From contig JANTQF010000260.1 of assembly GCA_032988165.1 (NCBI GenBank), positions 1-49,141 on the forward strand: 49,141 bases of DNA, read 5' to 3'. This stretch comes from Emmonsiellopsis sp. PD_33. Lineage: Eukaryota > Ascomycota > Eurotiomycetes > Onygenales > Ajellomycetaceae. Both the position numbers and the translations under genes were made by a program. Below, in pieces: positions 1-10,993 of this stretch (position 1 is the first letter of the stretch; each line of letters begins with the position of its first letter). The notes below the pieces were generated by a model. That model saw only the letters and a program-made list of their open reading frames with translations. It was not told where the DNA came from and did not search any database.

Positions 1-128
1 AGGTGTCTTTGTAGCTGACTTAAAACTACCCGCGGGAACGGATGTGGTAATTCCGTCTCGGACATAATAGCCGTGAGGAAGGCAAAAGTCACAAGAAATA
101 TGCGGAACCATGTCCCATCCTCACTTAC

Positions 129-875
129 CACCGCCCCCAGCCGCCGCGTACCACCACGCGTAAGCTTCCCCGGCGCCGGAGGACCGGGTTTAAACGCGTC
201 GGCCAGCGCGGTGAGCGCGGAGTCGAGGCTGTTGGAGACGAGGATGTCGGGTGTTTGCTCTGCCTCTGCGTCCGCTTCAGGAACAGACACGGGTTGAGAT
301 TGTGATTGTGATTGCGTCGTTGTAAAAGTACTAGGTACATTTGTACCCGTCATCCCATCAACACCAACACCACCATCCCGCTCCCTCTGCCTCTGCCTCT
401 GCCTCTCCCTCTCCCTCGCCCCCCTCCACTCCGCCTCAACCCTCCCCCTCTCCCGCCCCGACACGTCCCTCGTAATAACAACATTCACGCGGCCCGGTAG
501 CGGGCGGAAGCGCGCGGGGAGGGAGTCGTACGTTTTGCGGCCCATTATTACGGCGTTGATGGCGCTTCTTTCGTGGGGTGATGATGGTGGTGGGGATAGG
601 GGTGGAGGGGGACGCGTCGTGACGCGGGAGAAGAAGGTCATGTCGGATTTGATGCGGGGCCAGGGGAGGGTGCCGGCGTGGCCGATGCCGAGGCGGCGGT
701 GGGAGGAGGCATTGGTGGGGGTGGTTATGGGGGTTGTGGCGACGATGAGGGTTAGGGGGGGGAGGAGGGGGGTGGTTGAGGTGGTGGTGGTGGTGGGGAG
801 GTGGGGGCGTGGTGGCATTGTGGTTGTGGTTGCTGGTGTGGTTGGAGAGATGGGGTTTGGAGGTGTTGTGGACAT
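129..875 (-). CDS. Dihydrofolate reductase, 5' exon (gene runs off the left edge)
   Basis: Reduces dihydrofolate to tetrahydrofolate with NADPH for thymidylate and purine synthesis. The reading frame from the ATG at 875 stays open to the window edge. It shows the DHFR core in order: LTLIVATTPI, GIGHAGTLPWPRIKSDMTFF (substrate loop and helix), AVIMGRKTYDSLP (NADPH-binding region) and RVNVVITRD. A donor GTAAGT follows codon 249, and the expected next block (VIGG...) is not in the window, so the sequence left of 129 is intron 1 and the rest of the enzyme lies outside. Oddities: a Pro/Thr-rich N-terminal extension of about 40 residues, and a 70-residue Arg/Glu/Gln-rich insert after VVITRD. Exon 1 alone (249 codons) is longer than a typical whole DHFR of about 190-210 aa. 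The family call is firm; the start and insert boundaries are less so. Confidence 0.85.
374..420. repeat. CT-rich hexamer microsatellite in the DHFR insert
   Basis: Imperfect tandem CCTCTG/CCTCTC units. On the minus strand they are read in frame as alternating Arg-Gln and Arg-Glu pairs inside the DHFR insert, so the repeat is translated. Confidence 0.7.
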
Positions 876-1274
876 GATGAGGTATGGAGGAGAGGCGGGA
901 TTGGGCTGGTGGAGGGCGGTGTGGTGTGGGAGAGGAGAGGAGGGAGTTGTGGTGGTGGTTGGTTGGATATTTATTTCATTGGGCTGCTTAGCTGTGGTGG
1001 GGGAGAAAGCTCAAGCTCCGCGCGGTGAGTGAGGGACACAACATTATTGAATACACTGTCAATGGTTTAAAGTATCTTATTCGGGGTATCTCATGCTTAT
1101 ATCCAAGTCTAAAAAATCAAGACCGAAATCAAAAAAGTCCCTAAGATGCGCCATTTGCTCCGATAGACCCCCCGCCCAAGCATAAAACTCCAGCCAGCAT
1201 ATCACTATCGTCCCAACAGACCCTCCCATATCCATCCATATAACCATCAGATTCACCCAAACCAATCTCACCAG

Positions 1275-1978
1275 TCACTCCCCCTCCCCCTTCAACCCCG
1301 CTCCCTTCTCAATCGCCCCCTTCACCGCCATTGCATCCCTCTCCAGCCCCTCCCGCCTCTGCACATCCCGCTCATCCTCCCCCAACGTCTCCAACTTCCC
1401 GAATAGCCACGTCTCCTTCATCGTGCGCGTTAGAGAGAGTATGTCTTCTGCAGCTCGGATCTGAGTTTTATCATATAATGGTTAGTTTCCTTCTTCTTCT
1501 TCTTCTTCTTCTCCTCATTCATTCGCGCATTCATTGGCGCATTCATTCATATGCGCCCAACCACGTAGGCGTCATTGGTGGAAAAGGGGGGAACCAGACG
1601 AACCAGAGCAGTAGATTCAACATCCAACTGATACGTCTCGATGGCAGTAGACGTATGGCTTGAATTATCAACCTGTTTGTTTCCCCCACCCACATCAGCT
1701 TTTGCCCGAAAATCCACATCCCCTCTCTTTCCGCAACGACATATCCCATCATATCAATTGATCATCATATCACACTTACAGTCGCAGTCGCCATGATATT
1801 CTCGAACCGCTGCAGGAGCTGCGTGACGTTGGTATTTATCCGAGCTGTATGTAGTTGCGTGTAAGTACTAGTACGTCATATGCGCGGCGGGCTGGAAAGG
1901 GAGCGTGTGTTTCTGTGCGGGGGGAGAGGGAATTTGCGTACCGTGCAGGGCGCGCGAAGTTGGCTGCTGGGGGTCCAT
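1275..1978 (-). CDS. med22: Mediator complex subunit 22 (head module)
   Basis: MED22/Srb6 is a small helical subunit of the Mediator head and links transcription factors to RNA polymerase II. I assembled four exons: 1978-1942, 1844-1780, 1672-1604 and 1460-1275. All have GT..AG borders and matching phases, giving 118 aa. Diagnostic segments are MDPQQPTSRALH, then RINTNVTQLLQRFENIM, then TAIETYQLDVESTAL, then RAAEDILSLTRTMKETWLFG followed by KLETLGEDERD. This is the MED22 order, and the length is close to fungal orthologues. Intron 3 uses the less usual donor GTTCGT and contains a CTT/GAA microsatellite. The gene lies in tandem with DHFR downstream and CWC15 upstream, all on the minus strand with independent spacing. 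Confidence 0.88.
1489..1515. repeat. CTT trinucleotide microsatellite in MED22 intron 3
   Basis: About eight CTT units on the plus strand, sitting close to the acceptor of intron 3 of the MED22 gene. Read on the gene's strand this is a GAA run. Short ATTC-type repeats follow it. Confidence 0.8.
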
Positions 1979-2681
1979 GGCGGCGGATTGGCGGCCGGGT
2001 GCGACGGGGAGAAGGGAATGGATGGAGTGTTGGAGAAGGGAGACGGAGATGGGAGGAAGCTGTTTGGGAGGGCGGTAGACCACGTGACTTCGATTTGGGT
2101 CCTGCTCGGGCTATGGATGGGGGTTGTTCTTAACGGGGTTTGATTACTATAGAAGTGGTTTGAGGACAGTGAAAATATAGGCGTAGAGGAAAGAGTTTGA
2201 ACAAACTACCGTCGCAGTACTATTATGGACCTCTATGATATGCCCATTAATGCTGCTGCGCCGGAAATAAAACAGTCGCCCAATCCAGACTCAAGTACTC
2301 ATAAAATAACCCAGTAACTCCACCGTCTCTGCGCCTATACGACTATCTGCGGGTTCCAAGTGCAATCCATTTGCATTGTATTAGGGACTGAGTCCAAAGT
2401 GTCGAAGTGGCGGGGGATGGATGTGGCCTCATGCGGCAGAACATCCTGCGGATCCCCAGCAGTTGATGATCGGGCCATTCCGGTGTTTTGCAAGCCCGGA
2501 TGCCATATTAACCGGATGGTAGAGATGGCGGTTTCCGTACAGCACAACATGCAAAATGCGCGTCGGGAAGCATGCTATACAATATACCGGGGCTGGTGGT
2601 CCTGCCGTTTCGTAACATGACGACAATGAATCGATCTCAGAGTCGACACGGTTCCGCAACCTTGGTTGGGAAAAGATGTGG
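1979..2681. other. Intergenic: MED22 upstream / CWC15 downstream
   Basis: Between two genes transcribed in the same direction. Short open frames here have no recognisable protein features. It must hold the CWC15 3' end and the MED22 promoter. I see no RNA gene and no repeat. Confidence 0.6.
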
Positions 2682-3671
2682 TTATCGCACATATTTGGAC
2701 TAGGAATCGTTATTAGCCAGGATTCGATAACCATCTAGGGTGACGGGACATACCATGAATCGTTTGTGGAAATCGGATCGCAACAAGTCCTAAACAAACA
2801 TTTGTCAGCTTCAATTCTCGTACAGTCATGGAAGCTCAACCAACGTACGTTGACGAACTCCTTCTTGCCCCTGTTTTCCGTGCCTCTCGCTTGGTTTTTA
2901 AACACAACATCATCGTCCCATCGCCGCTTGACATTGAAATCTTGTGGGTTAAGTAGCGGATTGCCCCGCGCGATATCAACTTCGCGTTTCTCCTGTTCCA
3001 GCGCTTCCTTTTCCTGTTCCTCTTTTGCTTTCTGTTCCGCGCGCTCCCTCTTGATCTTCTCAAGTTCCCGCATCAGCTCCGCCGTTTCGTCCTCATCGTC
3101 ATCGCTGTCCTCCTCGCTGCTATCGCTATCTGATCCGCCTGAGTCTGCATCTATATCTCGAGTTTCTTCCAATATTCGCCGCCTCTTAGCCTCCGGATCT
3201 TCCATTTCTGTGTCTTCGTCTTCGCCCGGCCCATTTTCAAGCTGCCGTTTCGGCGGGGATGGTTCTATTGCGGAGGGCGGTTGTTGTTGATCTTGCGGGA
3301 TGCCCTTGACCTTGGCGAAATGTGCAGCCTCAGCTTGGAGGAGTTCGGCTCTCAGATCGCGCACTTCTGTGTCCGCATCACCGCCTTGACCGGGTTGTCT
3401 GGGTGGCAAAGAGGTTAGAAGGTGGACAGCTTTAAATCTGCAAAATGCGACGCTTACCTGACTTTGAGATGTGTATATGCAGGTAGAAGACGCTGATGGT
3501 AAGCGGGCCCTCTTAGTGCCTCCTTTCCTCGAGCCTATTGAAAATGTGAGTCTCGTATCAAGCTGCGACGGCTGTTATGGGAGCTTACAGGATCGAAGGT
3601 AGGTCTGTGAGCTGTGCAGAGTTAGCGATGTCTCCGCTCAAAGCGCGCGTGTTAGACATACCTGTAGTCAT
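2682..3671 (-). CDS. cwc15: Pre-mRNA splicing factor CWC15
   Basis: CWC15/Cwf15 (AD002 family) belongs to the Prp19/CDC5-associated core of the catalytic spliceosome. Six exons join cleanly: 3671-3662, 3611-3589, 3534-3458, 3398-2849, 2789-2754 and 2699-2682, giving 237 aa. The family ends are both present. The N-terminus reads MTTAHRPTFDPARGKEALRG then PAYHQRLLPAYTHLKVRQPG; the C-terminus reads LLNPQDFNVKRRWDDDVVFK and ends DLLRSDFHKRFMSKYVR. The middle is acidic with a long charged coiled coil (about residues 110-180). The first coding exon is 10 nt and the last only 18 nt, so a gene finder could easily truncate either end. The gene is divergent from RRP45, with 275 bp between their ATGs. 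Confidence 0.95.
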
Positions 3672-3946
3672 GATGAATATGCAGACAAGCGTCAAAATAG
3701 AAACCGAAACAAATCGCACGGGCAAATGTTGTCCTTAACCGCTGTTGTTGCGGAACTCTCAACTTGATGCTTGATATGGGGAGGAAAGAAGCGCCAAGAA
3801 ATATATGCTTAGTCATGCTACCTCCCCGCATCATCATTTATCCGGTCGCCATCTGGAAGCTCCGGCTGCTTGACGATTTATTCCATATCCAATTCCTCTC
3901 TTCCCTGGCTGCTTGCTCATGGAACATTGGATAGAAATATCCGAGC
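3672..3946. promoter_or_regulatory. Shared divergent promoter of CWC15 and RRP45
   Basis: A 275-bp gap separates the two start codons of oppositely transcribed RNA-processing genes, so both promoters must lie in it (or overlap the gene ends). No clear TATA box is seen for either gene, which fits housekeeping control. The promoter role is inferred from the layout. Confidence 0.6.
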
Positions 3947-4993
3947 ATGCCGAAGGAAGCTGATATCTCGGCCAACGAGCGCGCGTTTATATTGGAGGCG
4001 CTCCATCAAAACGTGCGACTCGATGGCCGGGCCCTGGACCAGCTCCGCCCGCTGAATGTGTCGTTTGGGGATGAATATGGCCATGTCAAGGTCCAGCTGG
4101 GCAAGACTAGGTTCGTGCTGCCCCGGATGGCCCTTTATAATGCGTTACATTTGTGCAGTTACCCATGGTGGCCGGAACTGACTTTGTGCCAGCGTCATTG
4201 TGCGCATTTCTGCAGAGGTGACCATGCCCCGCGCGGAGCGGGAGAACGACGGTATTTTCACTGTCTCCGTGGAACTTAATGATATGGCCTCGGCTGGCCA
4301 TGAGACGGGGAGGTATGTTTGTTTAACTTATTTGCGACACTCTTTTCCCATGCTCCATAGGCAATTGAAGCTAATACCAGTTACTCTCCCGCATATAGAC
4401 AATCAGAGCTGGAAACGCAACTCTCTCGCACCTTAGACAGAATAATCCGGCGATCCAATGCACTCGACACCGAATCACTATGCATAGCTGCAGGCTCAAA
4501 CTGCTGGCAAGTCCGGGCGGATGTACATGTTGTGGACTCCGACGGAGGCCTGGTCGATAGCTGCTCTCTTGCCATCATGACCGCCCTCCTCCATTTCCGC
4601 CTCCCAGAAGCGATTGTTCGCGAAGGTCGGGTAACCGTCTACAGTCCAGAAGAAAAAGTCCCATCACCGTTAAATCTCACCAAACTCCCACTCTCCGTCA
4701 CCTTTAGTCTGTACGACGAGGGCCGAATCATCGTCCTCGACGCGACAACGAAGGAAGAAGCTGTCAGTGAAGGAAACGTCATCATTGCTCTTGACAAGAC
4801 TGGAGAGATTGCCCTCTATACGAAACCCGACGGGACCCCGGCAGACCCACTGAGCATGGTTTCGTGCTCGAGTGTGGCGCTGGGCAAGATCAAGGAGATG
4901 AGCAAGTTCATCTCTAGCAAGTTGGAGGAAGATTTGAAGGCGCGAGAACAGAAACGCAAGCGCGCTGAAGCAAGCGCTGCCAATGAAAGATAA
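3947..4993 (+). CDS. rrp45: Exosome complex subunit RRP45 (RNase PH-like, EXOSC9)
   Basis: A structural RNase PH-fold subunit of the nine-member exosome ring, used in rRNA maturation and RNA decay in nucleus and cytoplasm. Exons 3947-4110, 4193-4312 and 4399-4993 join to 292 aa. The start MPKEADISANERAFILEALH, the NVRLDGRALDQLRPLNVSFG block, TSVIVRISAEV, WQVRADVHVVDSDGGLVDSC (the conserved RNase PH strand) and a Lys/Glu-rich tail are all typical of Rrp45/EXOSC9. It is thought to be catalytically inactive, like the other ring subunits. The first ATG of the frame fits the family N-terminus. Reading on past the first exon runs through intron 1, so splicing is needed to recover ISAEV. Confidence 0.94.
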
Positions 4994-6108
4994 TGACCCC
5001 AGTACTTTTTTTTTTATTTATATCTGATCACGATTCGGTTGTACTATATTGCGCATATTTATGGGTGCGGGCTCGGAAATAAAACATAGACTCTGCAATT
5101 TTATGATGCTTCAGCATAGAACTCAGCGCTGGCCAGCTCCCTCGAGTGTTCTTGGATATGTACAGGGCATGCCCCAGCCTTCTGCCTGTCCAGCTCGCTT
5201 TAAGTGATCCAGTCAGCATGCCTCTGTAATGCTCTGTATAGTTTACACCTAACGTATTGCTCGTCCTCTCCATCCCTGTTCTTGGCGTAGGAAGAGGAAT
5301 TGCTCCCTGCTTACCCAGGGCCCAAGGGCCGTCTATTTTTATACAAGGGTCTTTGGGCGGGAGTTGCACAACACAAACACCACTGGCAGCTGAACGATAG
5401 ACACAAGCGAGAAGGCTTTTGCAGAGAGTGGCGGACTCTTTATGAGAAATATAACAATCTACATACTCCTTTTGCCGCGTGGTGGCTGAAACAAAGCCGG
5501 GAGTGTTTTGTGTCAAAAGTACCAACTCCCTCTGATACAACGACAGAAGACGAAATGAGATTCATCATCAACTCTGTTTCCTGCAGCCGGCATATTAAGC
5601 CCTAAACCTGAGCTCTTCAATTGGGGCGCAACACTCTCTCCTGTCCCATTTGCTGAATAAATAATAAAGGAAGCGCAAGGGATGGCTGGGAGCAGTATGT
5701 AATCCTGTTACCATACACCGCCAGCCGTTGCGACGCCCGCATCAACGGAGCCCCGTAATTGGCCAGTGGCGGTACTGTACTGGTAATACCAATACCGTTA
5801 CCGAACTGCGGCTGTGGGTTTAGGTCAGCGCAAGCCGGGCTAAGCCTCACTGGACGACGAAAAACATCCAGACACCAGCACCTTGACGATTCTTGACGAC
5901 TCTTGACGACATCTCGCTGTTCTGCTGCTGTCGAATCCTTGCCCTGCTGTTACCGCAAACCTCAGAGCTGGAGATCCCCGCAAACAGCTGTTGCTGATCG
6001 ACCTCTCCCGCCCGACGTGAACCCAGACCTTCCGGCTGCCACTGTCAATGCTTCGTCACCACAACATCGCACCCATCTCCCGGTGATTTCGCCGCTCTGA
6101 GCAGCGAC
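4994..6108. other. Intergenic: RRP45 terminator and flippase promoter/5' UTR
   Basis: A T-rich tract just after the RRP45 stop may belong to its 3' end. A 170-codon minus-strand frame (5028-5540) has no recognisable composition or motif. From about 5880 the sequence is CT-rich, probably the 5' UTR of the flippase gene; it contains short TTGACGA repeats. No RNA gene is seen. Confidence 0.55.
5881..5911. repeat. Short TTGACGA direct repeats upstream of the flippase gene
   Basis: TTGACGA occurs three times at 10-nt spacing, about 200 nt before the flippase ATG. The near-helical spacing could reflect a tandem binding site or simple slippage; the sequence alone cannot decide. Confidence 0.5.
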
Positions 6109-9100
6109 ATGACCAGTGGCAGGCCTCCCGGCCGTCGTCCCTCTCCTGGAAACGACGATGGCCTCCCGCTCGAAGACACTTCCTCTCCTTACAACACCGG
6201 ACAACGGCCGCCCGTGAATGACGACCACCTCCTCCAACGATACAATATTGAGGACTCCGATGACCCCCAACCGAGACCATCCGTGTCCTACGATGCATTC
6301 GTCGGCGGCGGAGGCCCTGCGCCCGGCGCAGGTGCGCACCAAGCAGCTCAGGCTGGCCTGCACCAGCCACCCGGACCCAACCGCTTTTACGGAGAAGGCG
6401 ATGTATATCGCAGCTATTCGCAAACCTCAGACCTACATAACTACGAGCGATATTCCGACCTGGACGATTTTGATGATGAGCGGCCAGGGCAAGGGTACTA
6501 CGATGGCCGGAACGAGATGGACGGTGCTATGCCTCTTAGAGATGCTCGGGCGAGGGATCGGAACAGCATCCTCACCCTGGGCGGAGGACTGATGGGAAAG
6601 GCCAAAAATATGCTAGGAATGGGGCCCCAGTACTCAGAAATGGACCTACCGTTGACTGAGGCCGGTGCCAGGGCTGCCAGAGTCGATACTGCGGGAACGG
6701 AGGAAGACATGGGAGCTTCTAGGCGCAAGAAGCGATTCAGTGCTGGAGACTTCAAATTTGGATTCCGGAGGCAGAAGATTGATCCGTCAACATTGGGTCC
6801 TCGTATCATCCTGCTCAACAACTCCCCGGCTAACGCGGCGAATAAATACGTCGACAATCACGTATCAACCGCCAAGTACAACGCCTTTACCTTTCTTCCG
6901 AAATTCCTCTTCGAGCAGTTTTCGAAATACGCCAACTTGTTCTTCTTGTTTACCGCTGCTCTCCAGCAGATTCCAAACATCTCTCCTACAAATCGATATA
7001 CCACCATCGTACCCCTTGTCATCGTGTTGTTGGTATCTGCAATCAAGGAGCTGGTTGAGGATTATAAACGGAAAAGCTCTGATAAGAGTCTCAATTTCTC
7101 GAGGGCACGGGTTCTCAGGGGCTCAACCTTTGAGGATACGAAATGGGTAGACGTCGCAGTTGGTGATATTGTTCGAGTCGAGTCTGAAGAGCCGTTCCCT
7201 GCCGACCTTGTCCTATTGGCTAGTTCTGAGCCCGAAGGCCTTTGCTATATTGAGACTGCAAACTTGGACGGGGAAACCAACCTAAAAATTAAACAAGCGA
7301 TCCCGGAAACTGCGGATCTTGTAAGCTCCTCCGAGCTTAGTAGGCTGACAGGAAGAGTCAAATCCGAACAGCCAAATTCTAGCCTATACACATATGAGGC
7401 GACATTGACCATGCAGGCTGGTGGAGGAGAAAAGGAGTTATCTCTTGCTCCTGACCAACTGCTTCTTCGAGGCGCGACTTTGCGTAACACCCCTTGGATT
7501 CACGGAATCGTCGTTTTTACCGGACATGAAACGAAACTCATGAGAAACGCAACTGCAACTCCGATAAAAAGAACTGCTGTTGAACGCATGGTAAATATGC
7601 AGATTCTCATGCTTGTCGGCATTTTGGTTGCTCTCAGCTTGGTCAGCTCGATCGGAGATTTGGTCGTCCGGATGAAGTCTTCTGACGAGCTTATTTACTT
7701 GGATTACGGCCATGTCAATGCGGCTGCGCAGTTCTTTTCCGACATCTTCACATATTGGGTCCTTTACTCAAATCTTGTCCCCATATCGCTTTTCGTAACC
7801 ATAGAAATCGTCAAGTACTACCACGCGTGGCTTATAAACTCTGATCTCGATATTTATTACGACCAAACCGATACTCCCGCCACATGCCGTACTTCCTCTT
7901 TGGTTGAAGAGCTAGGTCAGATCGAATACATTTTCTCCGACAAAACAGGTACTTTGACTTGCAACATGATGGAGTTCAAACAGTGCTCTATTGGCGGCAT
8001 TCAATATGCCGAAGTCGTGCCGGAAGACCGAAAAGTAGTGGATGGCGACGATGCAGAGATGGGAATGTACGATTTCAAACAGCTCAATGAGAATCTGAAG
8101 TCGCATCCCAGCCGGACCGCGATCCACCACTTTCTTACTCTCCTTTCTACGTGTCACACCGTCATTCCTGAAAGAAAGGACGAAAAGCCCGGCGAAATCA
8201 AATACCAGGCCGCGTCGCCCGACGAAGGAGCACTTGTTGAAGGAGCAGTGATGATGGGATATCGGTTTACAAACAGACGGCCCAGATCCGTTATCATTTC
8301 TGTCAACGGCGAAGATCAAGAATTTGAATTGCTCGCCGTTTGCGAGTTCAACTCGACCAGAAAACGCATGTCCACTATTTTCAGATGCCCAGATGGGAAA
8401 ATCAGAATTTACACTAAGGGAGCCGACACTGTCATCCTCGAACGTTTGCATGCTGATAACCCAACCGTCGATATTACTCTTCAGCATCTGGAAGAATATG
8501 CCTCCGAAGGTCTTCGAACACTTTGTCTCGCTATGAGAGAAGTTCCGGACGAGGAGTTCAGCCAGTGGTGGCAGATCTTTGACAAGGCAGCAACCACCGT
8601 CAGTGGGAACAGAGCTGACGAACTTGACAAGGCGGCTGAGCTCATCGAAAAGGATCTTTTCCTTCTTGGAGCAACAGCTATTGAAGACAGACTACAGGAT
8701 GGCGTCCCAGATACCATTCATACCTTGCAAACTGCGGGCATCAAAGTCTGGGTGTTGACTGGTGACCGACAGGAAACTGCCATCAACATCGGTATGAGTT
8801 GCAAACTGATTTCGGAGGACATGGCCTTGTTGATCGTAAACGAAGAGAGCGCACAGGCGACAAGAGAAAACCTTACAAAAAAGCTGCAACAAGTCCGAAG
8901 CCAGGCGGGATCCTCGGATAGCGAGACCTTGGCGCTGATTATCGACGGCAAATCTCTCACGTTTGCTTTAGAGAAGGATATGGAGAAATTGTTTTTGGAT
9001 TTGGCCGTCATGTGTAAGGCTGTGATCTGCTGGTATGTACCCCGAAAAGTATTGTTTTTATGGGATTGCCACTTACGCCTGATTTAGTCGTGTATCACCA

Positions 9101-10303
9101 CTTCAGAAGGCCCTCGTCGTAAAGCTTGTCAAGCGGCACCTTAAAGCCTTGCTTCTTGCCATTGGTGACGGCGCGAACGATGTTTCCATGATCCAGGCCG
9201 CCCATGTAGGCGTCGGTATCAGTGGTGTCGAAGGTCTACAAGCAGCCCGAAGCGCCGACGTATCCATCGCTCAATTCCGTTTCCTTAAAAAGTTGCTTCT
9301 TGTTCACGGTGCTTGGAGTTATCAGCGCATTTCCAAGGTCATCCTGTATTCCTTCTATAAAAATATTGCATTATATATGACACAATTCTGGGTAAGTTTT
9401 TCCTCTCTCTTATAACTGGTTACAGCACCCTAACTTTACAATGTGTAGTATTCGTTTCAAAACTCCTTTTCCGGTCAAGTTATTTACGAATCTTGGACTT
9501 TGTCCTTCTATAACGTCTTTTTCACTGTTCTTCCTCCCTTCGCCATGGGCATCTTTGACCAGTTTATCTCCGCCCGCCTTCTCGACAGGTACCCCCAGCT
9601 TTATCAGCTGGGCCAGAAAGGTGTCTTTTTCAAAATGCACAGTTTCTGGTCGTGGATTGGGAACGGCTTCTACCATTCTCTTATTGCCTACTTTGTCTCC
9701 CAGGCAATCTTCTATTCCGATCTCAGACTAGGCAACGGAAAGGCTGCCGGCCACTGGTTCTGGGGCACCGCACTCTACACCGCGATCCTAGCAACGGTCC
9801 TAGGAAAGGCCGCCCTCGTCACAAATATCTGGACCAAATACACTGTCATCGCCATCCCCGGCTCGATGTTTATCTGGATGGCTTTCCTCCCGATTTACGC
9901 ATATGCCGCGCCCAACATCGGTTCCGGTTTCTCCACAGAATACGAAGGCATAATACCAAACCTCTTCAGCTCCCCCGTCTTCTGGCTTATGGCCGTCGTC
10001 CTCCCCTGCCTCTGCCTCCTGCGCGATTTCGCCTGGAAATACATGAAGCGCATGTACTACCCGCAAACCTACCACCACGTGCAGGAGATCCAGAAATACA
10101 ACGTGCAGGATTACCGGCCACGCATGGAGCAGTTCCAGAAGGCGATCCGCAAGGTTCGCCAGGTACAGCGCATGCGGAAGCAGAGAGGTTATGCGTTTAG
10201 TCAAGCTGATGAGGGTGGACAGATGAGAGTTGTTAATGCTTATGATACCACAAGATCTAGAGGACGTTATGGGGAGATGGCTAGTTCGAGGCCTGTTGTT
10301 TGA
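6109..10303 (+). CDS. drs2: DRS2-type aminophospholipid flippase (P4-ATPase)
   Basis: Uses ATP to move phosphatidylserine and phosphatidylethanolamine to the cytosolic leaflet of trans-Golgi and plasma membranes. This supports vesicle budding and polarised growth, normally together with a Cdc50-type beta subunit. Exons 6109-9032, 9088-9391 and 9449-10303 give 1360 aa. Visible in order: a disordered N-terminal tail (about 1-220); PRIILLNN start of the P4 core; the actuator motif DGET (387-390); PISL in TM4 (558-561), the P4 substitute for the P-type PEGL; the phosphorylated Asp611 in DKTGTLT; KGADTVI in the nucleotide domain; GDGAND (1001-1006); then TM5-TM10 and a basic tail. Length and order match Drs2. 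The start fits the conserved fungal N-terminus. The gene converges on the polymerase gene to its right. Confidence 0.97.
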
Positions 10304-10993
10304 TTTACTTTTTTTTTTTGTGTTGTCCTTTCTTATTAGTACATCAGCGTTAGTTATTAGTGGGGATTTTGCCTATTTTCTGTCTGCTCTTCTTGTTTTT
10401 TGTAATTGTGTTTGTGTCTCCATTTTCGTTCTTCGCGTCCTTTTCACCATTTCTGTTTTTTAATTCAAATATTTTGTTGTTCTCCTTAGTTGTGGATTTT
10501 TTTTGTTCAACCATGAGCTACTCTCTCCTCTTGTGTATGTACTTTTTGGAGGATTGATTATTTAAATGATATGCGTGCAGTTTATGAACAATATTGTTCA
10601 TCTTTTTATATTATTCTCTCATCATTTTTTCCCTCATCAGGTGCGTTGTTTGGTATTGAATGTTTGTGAATATAGTTGTTTGTTTTATGTACTATTTTCG
10701 TATCCTTGCTTTGATATGGATCGTTTTCAACGGTGTTGCTGTGGTTTGCTGAACATAAAATAAATAATGATGGATATGAGAAGTATATGATTCATTACAT
10801 TGGCCATTTTCATTCATTCGTTTCTCGTCATATTACTAAATATATACGTTGCATGTCACGCGTATTCCACTGAGACATAAATAAACCATGAATCAAAATG
10901 ATATATAAACCAAAAACAAAAGATTCGGTACATCGCACAAATATCCATCCCATCCCATCCAATAACTATAGCCAGTAAAACCACCTCATCACC
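10304..10993. other. AT-rich gap between convergent genes
   Basis: T-rich on the flippase side with many poly-T tracts, then AT-rich. Both flanking genes end here, so it should contain two 3' UTRs and polyadenylation sites. The small open frames are T-rich artefacts. No coding or RNA gene is seen. Confidence 0.65.

Noticed and set aside
535..1032. 165-codon plus-strand frame
   Set aside because: Val/Gly-rich antisense shadow of the GC- and repeat-rich DHFR exon; no start context or domain.
5028..5540. 170-codon minus-strand frame after RRP45
   Set aside because: No domain, signal peptide or splice partner; runs through likely RRP45 3' UTR; composition like non-coding DNA.
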